Assembly: GCA_047495785.1 (NCBI GenBank)
Contig: JBLDXI010000002.1
Location: forward strand, 1,674,001 to 1,738,000
Reading direction: 5' to 3'
DNA: 64,000 nucleotides
Origin: Lepidodermella squamata
Lineage: Eukaryota; Gastrotricha
Each line of letters opens with the position of its first letter. Within the stretch, counting starts at the first letter, position 1. Position numbers and translations under genes: made by a program. This document shows positions 26,395 to 36,700 of the stretch, piece by piece. The notes under the pieces are model-generated. The model did no database searches. It worked only from the letters and a program-made list of their open reading frames with translations, and was not told where the DNA came from.

Positions 26395-27521
26395 TTAACG
26401 AGTGGCATGAAGCATTTTATCAGCCGCGGGATCGTGATGGTGTTTACGTCCGTTGTGCGCATTATGATGCCCATTGAATTCGCACTCCACCTCAGCGTAT
26501 TCATCGCAACCGCGCGTGTAAGGAAGATGACGCAACTCCTTCACGTGCTTGAAATTACCAGCGAGACATATAACAAAGTTCAACTAGATTAATGAAACGG
26601 AATGAAAGCATTCAGGGTATATTCAAAACAAGACTAACCATTGCCAATATAGACAAGAATGCGCCTCCGAGAGCGATGGAGAGAGGAATCAGCAAGTGCA
26701 TTTTCTGGAAGTATTTTTTGTTAAACAGCTCATTTCTCAAAAAGAGACAAGGTTCTTACGTTGGTCTCATAATACTCGAGCTCCTGGCCGCAAAAATGAG
26801 CAGATTCTGAGGGTCCTGACAGCACTTTGTAAGCAACCGTGGCATTCACTGTCCCGGAGCTCATGTCTTGATTACCGATATGATTGACAGCCTCACTAGA
26901 AGCTCTCAAACCTAAACATTCATTTAAAGCATTTTCAACGAAACTGAAAAATGACTGAGTCAATTCATACCGAAATTACGAAAATCGACGCATCCTTTCA
27001 TCGTAGGATCTCTAAACCAGGTTGTTACCAATAATACTGCAACAGGAATGCAATGGACACAGAGGATGATGGTCCATAACAGCTGGAGAATGTATGCCAA
27101 AAATAACGACATAGATATGCAACAACCAGCACCAGCATTTCGAGCTTTTGTAACAAGCAAATGTCGACTAGTCGCGCCGCTCGAGCAGCTGTTGATAAGC
27201 AAAAAATTTGTTGCTAAAAACAGCGTGATTCCAGCGAAGCCAACGGCGCCCCATTCCAGAAAAGGAAACCTAAACAGGGGTAAAGCGTGATTTACGGTTG
27301 TACATTTAGCAAATGTAAGCTCACATTGACGCGTCTTGAAAGAGTTCACGTATAAACTTCAGTCCCACAAATGTGCCGCCGACGTACATGCCATTTCCAA
27401 GCAATAATATGATCCAGGAAACGACGGAAACGCAAGGCACTCTTGAAAGGCATCCCATGCAACCGGGTTGATATGGCCTCTTAAATCCTTCAACAGGTTC
27501 GGTTTGCATTCTAGGATCCAT
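26395..27521 (-). CDS. M6/proteolipid (PLP) family tetraspan membrane glycoprotein
   Basis: Five exons on the minus strand, 27325-27521, 26971-27269, 26760-26911, 26639-26704 and 26395-26583, phase-consistent, 300 aa. A TGA directly before the first codons fixes the ATG at 27521. The protein begins with a Cys-containing segment (PGCMGCLSRVP) before helix 1, as in M6 proteins, where such cysteines are palmitoylated. Helices follow at SVVSWIILLLGNGMYVGG, VGFAGITLFLATNFLL, SLFLAYILQLLWTIILCVH and LIPLSIALGGAFLSILAML. The extracellular loop carries the family phrase GCVDFRNFG (compare CVDLRQFG in PLP/M6). The short cytoplasmic tail is His-rich. Family members sit in neuronal and epithelial plasma membranes. 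The nearest match in nematodes would be the neuronal membrane glycoprotein NMGP-1. Confidence in the family is high, in exact exon 3-4 edges good. Confidence 0.9.
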
Positions 27522-27529
27522 CAATCATG

Positions 27530-28560
27530 AACGGGTGCAATGAAGCTGACAAGATGATGTTAGCGTCAGCGCAACTCAGATCCGAGATGTCGCGAGACTG
27601 CAAAAGTAAAGGGTTCTCCTTGGTTGTTGCTTCTTTCAGCACCGTTAAAGAGCAGCCCGTCAGAACTAAACTTCAAGTTTCAAGATAACGCGGAACCGGC
27701 GGCAAAACCAAAATTGGATCCGGCGGAACGTTGAAGGTTTTCCTACGCTATAATTTTTAGCTGAAATATAAATTGAATAGTAAAAATAAATATTATACTA
27801 CAATTTCAAGTAGAATATGACCAATAAATTGCCGTAGTAAATTTTGATGATTTTTTCACGACTGATTTTTTGATCGATTTCGATCCTTGAATCGTCGCCT
27901 GATCGAGCCGGTCCTTAATTCTACTCTTCCGATGAGATACCCAAATAGCATGATGCTTTCGTCCGTAAGTGACTTTGCCAGGTTGATTTATGGCTTTCAA
28001 ATTGTGACCAGTTGACAAAGATTCGGCAAGTGAAACTGAGCAATTTCGCGAGCCCCGTAGCTGGTCAGCTAACTAGAGAGATGCGCGCGCATTAAAGCTT
28101 TCTCTATAGTTACACATCTATAACTATCTATTTATAGCATCTGCCACGTATCTGGCGTATACAAGGCATACTCGAGCCCGAACTAGTTCCGCAATCTCTC
28201 GCTGATAGATGCGACATTTTCGATTCACTGATACCGATCTCAGTACTGATTCACTGACACTGCTTAACCAATCAATCAGCGTAGGTGTAGATCTCTCAAT
28301 GTATTTGCTTCTGCTATATTTAGACAACCAAATTCACATCCAAAATAGCCAGATAATCTGAATTTAATTTGAATTAAAGAATCTTCTGAAACTACGGTTT
28401 TGAAAAATGCGATTTAACATGTTCTCAACCTTTATTGTAATTGTAAAGCGCACACATGAAACAGATTTGAGATACGGCATAGGAAAGCAGGGACTTTCCT
28501 TTTCGCGAAATCAATTTGCTGAGGCGACATCTAGTGCTAAAAACGTGAGTGTCGGTTATC
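27530..28560. other. Non-coding DNA upstream of M6-like gene
   Basis: About 1 kb with only short open frames of unremarkable composition. Probably holds the 5' untranslated region and promoter of the minus-strand M6-like gene; no clear motif seen. Confidence 0.35.
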
Positions 28561-28567
28561 CATATGG

Positions 28568-29130
28568 TTATATGGTGTGTGAAACGAAGCCAGCAGATTC
28601 GTCCAACGCTGCTAGGTAGAACGCGCGGCATACGCGAATTTTTGCGTAAGATGGTGTTATAGCGAAGGATCCCGGTATTAAGTATTGATATTGGAAGCGT
28701 TTACCACGCGTTGGAATCCGAATAGCATGAGCTACTGAAAACTGTCTCCTCGCATCAAGACTTCCCGTTGACCAATAGAATTCAAATAGCTGCAACAAAC
28801 CATCGAGCGAGAAACGATCCTTGCAGTGGTATCGACATTTGCAGTTTACTAGCGAGCATTTTCTTGCTGGTCTGTAAACCGCAGGAGCAAATTCTTTGCC
28901 GCTCTTCATATAAGCTTTACCCTAGTCTTCATCAAATCATCAGAGCCGTCATTGGAGTGAATGCTATTGTTCCTCGAGTCATTGCCTTCCTCTGAAGAGA
29001 AATCATCCACTGTGCTCGCGAATTTTGTTCTGAATTTTGTTTGAACGGCGTTCAACTTTGATGACATTATAAAATCGACTCTAGGACTAATTAAATGATC
29101 AATTAATCCAGTCCAGCGCAAGTAACGCAA
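28568..29130 (-). pseudogene. Broken Cys-rich, probably transposon-derived gene
   Basis: Two overlapping minus-strand frames, 28906-29130 (acidic, with DDFSSEEGNDS) and 28568-28909. The second contains a C-x-C-x3-C cluster, NCKCRYHCKDRF, then LLQLFEFYW, a Tyr-rich stretch RFQYQYL and VCRAFYLAAL. This layout recalls an N-terminal region of many uncharacterised invertebrate proteins (often with a DUF7869-like RNase-H fold further on) that behave like transposon-derived genes. The frame that should continue into GKAYMKSGKEF has a TAG immediately before it, so a one-base frameshift separates the halves, and the copy stops soon after. Function cannot be given; family assignment is from memory and tentative. 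Confidence 0.4.
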
Positions 29131-29139
29131 GTACTTCGT

Positions 29140-29880
29140 TAGCCGTTTAGAAAGACGGTTATGGGCAGCGCGCGGATCGTGAGTGAGTGTAAGGATGTGC
29201 TTCCTTCAGTCTACAGTCTACAATCTACAATCATTAGAATTTCCTCCTTGGAAATTTGAGACTGTTCTGAGGTTTTGAAAATAAAATATGCCGAATTCGA
29301 CGCTCTATCCATTAACACATTTTTATTAACAAATTGAAAAATGACTTGAATATGCAGAAATAGACAACACTCAACATTTTTTCTCCACCACGCTGGAGTC
29401 GGAATTTTAATTAAGGACGAACGACGGTATTTTTCATGGTAGATGTTTTACTACCTCCAATATGAAAATTGGCTTATTCCATTGGATGAAACTCGGTATG
29501 GCTTGGCAAACAAGTTCCCGGATGAATCAGCTGGACAAAAAATTCATTCATTAGTCATTAGTCATTGTTGTTGATTAAACTTTAGAAGATAATCTCGTGA
29601 ATAATTGGATTCGATCTTTGCAATTGGATATGATTCACGCATCTTTTGATTCAAGTGCATACAAGTGAAAATGGGCGGATGGTTCCAAAGTCGATCTATT
29701 ATTACGTTGAGAAGCCGGCTGGCTATGAATTAACCAAGAAAAGATATTGCGCAACATCGCATGCGTTTTTCATATTTAAGTGGCAATCAGCGAATTCCGC
29801 TAGATCATCAACATTTTAAACGCATTAACAACATTAACTATTTTCATTATTTTGTTGAGCTTTCAAATCTTTTGTCCCAA
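29140..29880. other. Upstream region of GH13 gene A
   Basis: AT-rich non-coding DNA. No clear TATA box like those of GH13 genes B and C was recognised. Carries no other gene. Confidence 0.35.
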
Positions 29881-29882
29881 TT

Positions 29883-32199
29883 ATGGCGCCAAATGAATCG
29901 AAGCGAGTTACTACGCGGCGAACTAATAACGGCTATCACGAAAAGCCCGAGCATCAATCAAGGTTAAATTCAATTATTTAATTATTGCCAAATTATGTCA
30001 GATTTCAATTGAATAGGGCTGAATTTATGCTCGATCAAGACTGGTGGAAAAAGACGATAATCTACCAAATTTTTCCGCGATCATTCTGCGACGGAAATGG
30101 CGATGGCTACGGCGACTTGCGCGGCATTATCTCCAAGCTCGACTACTTTGTCTACTTGCACGTCAATTGCATATGGCTGAGCCCGATCTACGAGTCACCC
30201 ATGCGTGACTGCGGCTACGATATCAGCAATTTCAAGGCTATCGACCCGGTTTTCGGAACCCTCGAAGATTTCGACGAGCTGGTCGATGGGTGCCATAAGC
30301 GCGGCATCAAACTGGTACTCGATTTCGTGCCGAACCACTCGAGCTCAGATCATCCGTGGTTCAAGGAAAGCTGCAAATCTCGCGATAATCCGTACTCCGA
30401 TTACTACGTCTGGTGCGATGGTTATCAAGATGGGCAAGGCGGTCATTGGCCTCCTAACAACTGGGTAAAAATGGGTTTTTTATAGGAATTAAATTTTTTT
30501 TTTAATTTTTTTAATTTTTTTTTAGCTGAGTGTGATGGGTGGTCCAATGTGGGAATGGTGTGAATCGCGCCAGCAGTACTATTTGCATCAATTCATGCCT
30601 GAAATGCCGGATTTGAATTTCCGAAACCCGAAAGTTTGCGCCGAAATCGAAGACGCCTTGGCATTCTGGCTCGATCACGGAGTTGACGGCTTTCGAATCG
30701 ACGCTATCAAACACCTTTTCGAAGGTTTATTAAAATATTGATTATTTGCACTTTTTATTTTTTTGAAATTTAGCCGAGAATTTCTATCAAAACGAAGACC
30801 CAACCTGGCGTCAGGACATTCCGGCCTTCCACTACGAATCGGTCCGCCACCGGCACACTATTGACCTGCCCGAGATTCATACGGTTGTGAGAAGTTGGCG
30901 ACGGCTGCTCGACGAGTACCAGAAGAAAACCGGCCTATACCGTTGCATGATTCAGGAAATCTACGAAGACTGGGGCACCACCCTTGACCAGGTCATGGAA
31001 CACTACCACAACGGCAGCGATGCGCCGTTCAATTTTCGCCTGGTTTCGCGTTTCACTCGCTATTCAGGCGGCTGGAGCTTGAAGCAAATGATTGAAGAAT
31101 GGTAAACAATTATTTGGTAATTTAATGACATTTTTTGTCAATTTATTTCAGGTGGTATCGAATGCCTCCTGGGAAGTGGTCGGTGTGGGTGGTGAGTTGA
31201 ATTATTGAAAAAAAATTCAAACTATTTTTCAAATTATTTTTCAGATCGGAAATCACGATTACCCGCGTATTGCTGACAAATTCGGACCTGAATTCGCGGA
31301 TGCTCTCAACGTCTTGCATTTGTTGTTGCCTGGAACGCCATGCACCTACTACGGCGAGGAGTTGGGCATGCGTGGAAAGCTGTTGTCGTTTGAAGAAACC
31401 AAAGATAACTGGTCGAAACGCTTTGGCCCGGTAAATAATTAACAAAAAACCGGAATATTTATTTTATTTTTGCAATTAGGAACTGTATCATTGCTACACT
31501 CGCGACCCGGCACGTGGTCCCATGTTGTGGGACAGCTCGGAAAATGCTGGATTCTGCCCTCCAGGTGTCAAACCATGGCTACCACTCCACGAAGATTACG
31601 TTGGAACCAATGTCGAGGTGTGCAATTTGAAACATTAAAATTTTTGAAATTTTGAATTTTTCATAAAAATTAAAATTTAAAATTAAAATTTTTGAAATTC
31701 ATAAAATTTAAATGTTGAATTTTTGATTTTTGAATTCAATTTTTTGTATTTTTCTAATTTTTAGACTCAGCAGTATTCGAAGGAGATGACTTCGCTTCAG
31801 TTCTATCGCGAGGTTGCAATTTTGCGGAAGGAACCCGAATTTCAGTCCGGGACTTTCCAATCCGGCTACACCACGCAAAACTTGTACACAATCATTCGCC
31901 GCCTGGCGCCCGAGAAGTACAACGAAGCCGAGAACGATTTCGGCTATCGTTATGACGTCGTTCTCAACGTTGGCCACGACTGCGAGTGCTTCGACACGCC
32001 GGCTGGCAAGTTGTTCTTCTACGACGGGCAGAATTTCCCGGACGTGCATGACGGCGCCGATAAGCCGCGCATCGTCCTTCACACGAACAATTTGCGGCAA
32101 GATCAACGCAGCGCCGTTGCCGCCTTCCCGTTCGTGCCGCTGAACATCTATCCCGGCCAAGCGTTCGTCATCCGATCACGCCCGAAATACAAGTGCTGA
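29883..32199 (+). CDS. GH13 alpha-glucosidase (maltase-like) A
   Basis: Eight exons, 29883-29962, 30017-30464, 30526-30724, 30774-31101, 31152-31191, 31245-31430, 31480-31617 and 31765-32199, all in phase, 617 aa. The start (MAPNESKR...) was chosen because only this frame joins in phase to exon 2 and it parallels the MAPQ start of gene B. The barrel begins [22 protein letters not shown]. Catalytic residues are intact: nucleophile Asp in GFRIDAIKH (about 235), acid/base Glu in MIQEIYED (about 304) and Asp in IGNHDYPR (about 370). Region V reads MPDLN where maltases usually have QPDLN. Expected reaction: release of glucose from the non-reducing end of maltose or related sugars. No signal peptide or membrane segment is visible, so the protein looks cytosolic unless an upstream exon is missed. 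Related to genes at 58621 and 62654. Confidence 0.93.
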
Positions 32200-32343
32200 A
32201 AGTTTTTGAGGTCTACTTGATGACAATTTATTACCTTTGCCCTTTTTGATATATGGCAATCTCAGTCAATTTTAAACCTGATCACAATTTTAAAACTTTT
32301 TTCGCAAAAATGATCCTAATTTGTTTTATACCAACGTGCTTTC

Positions 32344-32349
32344 AATAAA
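32344..32349 (+). terminator. Poly(A) signal of GH13 gene A
   Basis: AATAAA 145 bases after the stop at 32199, followed by a T-rich stretch. Confidence 0.6.
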
Positions 32350-33000
32350 AGGCTGCTATCACGTGCACAAAATTGATTGTTTTTTTTAATCGTACCGTAA
32401 ACCGTAATTTGGGACACTTGACTTTGAACTTGAATTTCTCTTCAATCCTGGTGAATGTAAAGACCATTCGAATTGCAGAAGGTAGCCCCGAGTCTCGTCT
32501 TTCAAATGAGATACCTGAATTGTGAAAAATGGATACGTATGCGAAGAATGGTCCTATGTCTTCGCAGTCATGTCCCGCAACTGAAAATTACTCAATTTTC
32601 ACCGAGCAGGTAGCAGGTATTTTGTTGCTGGAAAGAAGTGAAAAATGAGAGCAAAGTTCACTATCGAGGGTTCGAATCCATCAACATGCATTTTATTTAT
32701 TTTTTATTTTAATTTAATTTCGGACAAAAACGAGTTTTTTGGGCTTCGTTTTTGTCCGTAATAAGACCAGTTTACGGTATAAATATTTGCACCGCTAAAA
32801 TTTATTTTCCCTCGCTCAATGGCAGAAGAATAAATATTTCCGATTTTTACCGGCAATTCGTTTCTTGAAATAATGTGAATTATATTAAGTGCTAACAGCA
32901 AAACAATTATTGCCAGATCTCACGATCTCTAAAAACTCACCGTGTTCGTTTGAACTGCCTGAAACCGTCGACCATCAACCGAATATATTTTTCGGAATGT

Positions 33001-33444
33001 CTATTCGTACATAGTATGTACGCGAAAATTGCTATTCGTACATGGGTATGTACGCAGAAATTGCTATTCGTACATAGTTTCAATATGCTTTTTTCTAAGA
33101 TAAACGGCTTGCTCAATTTTCATCCTATCAATCTAAGTTTTTGCGTGCTGATAGCTGACCATCAGGCCTATCTCCCCTCAAAAAATCACCATTGGACCCC
33201 CTAAGGTAGATTCGCAAAATATCATTATTTGAATTGTTTTTCACTTGTACTTTGAATTGTACTTTGGAAGATAATCTGACGAAATTTGACCACTAGATAG
33301 GCATCACTTTGCTGCATCTCCCCGTGAAATTCCATGGTATCATCGTCAAATCTCGAATTTCCACACCAATTTGAATAACTGTGAAAATTCGCGCAAAACT
33401 ATGTACGAATAGCAATTTTCGCGTACATAGTTATGTACGAATAG
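33001..33444. mobile_element. 444-base MITE-like element with composite inverted repeats
   Basis: Both ends carry the same phrase in opposite orientation: CTATTCGTACATA, then TATGTACGCGAAAATTGC, then CTATTCGTACAT (33001-33045 and, inverted, 33396-33444). The unit TTCGTACATA..TATGTACG is repeated three times at the left end and twice at the right. No coding capacity; a clear target duplication was not identified. Lies downstream of GH13 A and before the 3' end of the minus-strand lectin gene. Confidence 0.8.
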
Positions 33445-33612
33445 CTTGACCCTATATTTTTTTAAATTTTACTTCTGATTTTCTTATATTCTAGACCGCA
33501 TTCTGCTTCGAACTTAGACAGCGCCAACCATGGGTAGGCAAATCAAATGTAATGGCTGAAACGGTTTCTTCAAGTGCGCAATAATTAAAAACACAGGGAT
33601 CATGCCAAATAA

Positions 33613-33618
33613 TTTATT
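33613..33618 (-). terminator. Poly(A) signal of the pseudo-astacin/lectin gene
   Basis: TTTATT on the plus strand reads AATAAA on the minus strand, 113 bases past the stop at 33731. Confidence 0.5.
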
Positions 33619-33730
33619 AATGAGAATAAATTCTCGAAAAAATGGACTATTTCAGTTTTAAATAATAAAGAAGACTGTCATTTATAATCATCTTAAATAT
33701 CTGCTCTCTGCGAATTTCAAAGACTTGTCT

Positions 33731-36700
33731 TCAGCCGCCCTTGTTCCGAAAAGTTTCGCACGCGACTGCGTTCGCAAAGGGGTCCCCAGTATAACATTCT
33801 ACATTGTCAAGGTAGTAGCCCTGTGGGTAGGTTTTGAAAGCCGGGAAGAACCTGTAAACCGCACATTCATAACCTTGCGGCTCATCGCCGCTATCAGTGC
33901 CACCCCACTGTCTCGCACCAGAAATAGGTTGGAAACTGGTCCCGTCTAGCCACTTCAAAGTACCAAGCTGCTTTTGCAATCCAACCAGGCTGGTAATCGT
34001 ATTGTTCAAAGGCTGTAGTACAGCTCTCAATGCATTTTGTTCCGCTGCGGATTTGACCATTGCTAGCAGGCCAAAGTTTTGCAAGCAGATTCGCTGGGCC
34101 TCTTCAATCAAGTATACATTATTCTTCGGCTCAAGGACGAAGTATCTCTTATCCGCCTTAACGCAACTCAATCTATCCGGGAAGAACGTATCCACCGGGA
34201 CTTGACCTTCATTCGGCAAACAAGCTGAAATAGAAGGGAATTGGCAGATTTACCTACAACATATTCCAATTTTACCTAATGCTCTACAGGAAACTCTCGC
34301 CTCCGCTCCGATGCAGCGAACGTATCCAGTCTGTGGAACAATTGACTTCATAGTATTAACATTAATTGAGCACGAAATACCTGAGGATAAAGATAGTTCT
34401 CACATATGACGCCGGAGATTCCCTCGCTGCAATTTTGAAGTTCCAGGAAAAGGTCAGTCATGTAGTAGTAAAGAAAGCTTCTTCGTAGTCTCGCGCACCA
34501 TGACCCTTCACTACCTTCACTTTCATAATCGATTCCCATCGTGGCTGCATATTATCATAAAACTTGATCAAAAATAAACATAACAAAGCTCCGAAACCTG
34601 TCAAACCACCAGAACCCACAGAGTAGTCTATGTCCGTCAACTGTGAACCATCGACCCATGTAGGATTGGGTCGATCCGAGGATCTAGGCTCAATGCCCAA
34701 CCAAAGCTTTGTATCACCAAAAGTGGCGCCTTCGCGGCGTAGCCTGATCAAATCAGAGTTACTTTGAAGAGTTGCCAACTGCCCCCCGCCAGCTGCGCAG
34801 AAGGACTTCGCATCGGTGAAATTTAGTGGCATGCCAGTATCCAACAGAGTGTACACCCGTTGGGCGCTCTTGCAGTGATCCAATGTTAAGTAGGCCTGCG
34901 CTCTGGGCAACTGAATTTCAGTCGGAGAGCATTCTTCAAATGATAAAAGAATTTTGAAGTGGGACATTTTTTGTTACAGCAGCTTACCATCTGGGGGTAA
35001 AACACATCTAGCTGATCCCGTTGAATTGACGCATCGAATAACTCCGGTTGTTCGAGCTAAAGTCGCCGAGGGGGACGACGACGATGACGACGATGATGAT
35101 GAAGCAGGTTTCAATGTCTCGCAAATAGCGGCCCTCATTACATTCCCGTAATCACAAGGAATATCGTTCAATAAGTAATTTTGATTTTCGCTGTAAAACT
35201 TGATGGAGCCACAATTATCAGGACCTAAATAGTTGTTGTTATTGAAATGCTTAAATAGATATAGCTTTCTACCATTCGGCTCAGGATCAGCCCAAAGTTG
35301 GAAATTGGAAGGAAAAGGGGCTCCGTCTACCCATTCGTACTTGTCCTGATTACGGACGAGACCCACCCAGCTGCCTGACTCGGCCCAATTGTTATTATTG
35401 GCGACCGAAAAATTTTGCACCGCCGCCAAATCTTGCGGGGTAAGGATCGTAACTGGTTGGCCGCCGTCGACATTACACAATTGGAAAGCGGTTTCGAACG
35501 AGTTGATCGTTGACGGTTGATAAGCTACGTATAGCTCTTTCACAGGCGATTCACATTCTGCCTGGGTAGCGAATGCGACGCCAAGTGGCATTTGCCTCTC
35601 GTTCGCTCCGGTGCAGCCTATAAAGCGAAGTTATAGACCATGAGTTAATGCGGTGAGCTGACTACCTTCTGCTGCAGGAACGCATCTCTTCCAAGAGGCG
35701 CCATCTGAATTGACACATCGAACGAAGCCGGTTGCCTGGAATAAAACTGCTGAATGATTGTCAATTTTTATAGCAAGAACCTACCGGGGCGTCGTAAGTT
35801 TCGCATAAAGCTGCAGTGAAAATGCCCGCCTGGTTACAGGAATCATCGTTGATATAAACGTCCATTGGAGCCAAGTCGACCGCATTGAAGATGACAAACT
35901 CTGTGCACAGTGACTCCGAATTCCCTGCATTCATATATGTATGTATGAACCAAATGCAAGCCATCAATGTCCTCATACCATTCGGCTCCCCAGGCCCCCA
36001 AAGACCGGGTACAAGTTGGTATGCTGAACCATCGTGGTATTTGAGTTCGCCATTCTCTATAACAAGCCCAAACCATGCCACATAAGTGGCTTCGCCGATA
36101 AGCCCGTTCGCGTAAATGACCCCTTTCAGTTGTTCCAACTCAGCTTCACTCTTCACGGTCGCCAGTTGCCCTCCAGCTTTATTGCACCGCTGTTTCGCTA
36201 CCGGAAACAACACGTTATAGTAAAAACAAATTCAATATATAAATGAGTCACCTCTGTCAAAGCTATCAATGTAGTTTTCATCATCGTTAACAGCAAAGAA
36301 TCGTTTTACGGCTCCCTCGCAGTCGGATTTCGTAGGAAACGACTTCCTTGTTGGCATCTGATAAGAGTTTTCAGGGCACCTATCTGAAATCCAGGAACAC
36401 ATCAACATGTCATCGAGGTTATTCACAGCCTACCGTCACCAGATTTCGGCAGACAGCTAACTGCGCCGTTCGTGTAGTTAATACAGCGAATATGTTCCAC
36501 ATTCGTTTGCTGCACCTCCGCCAACTCTACACCAAATGTTTCGCAGATTGCTCCTCTGCCTTGCACGGCTTTGTCTTCGACGTTGACCATGCCAGATTGC
36601 GTGTAAATTGCCCGGGCATATTGAATAGGCGGTTGAACAGGAGCGCCACTTTGCCAGTTTGCGTATGTCAGCTGTTCGTTATCCACCCAAAAATAAGCAT

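Noticed and set aside
32630-32700. GGTTCGAATCC, a tRNA B-box-like sequence near 32669, suggesting a tRNA gene
   Set aside because: No matching A box or acceptor stem could be built around it and the T stem is imperfect; at best a relic of a tRNA-derived repeat.
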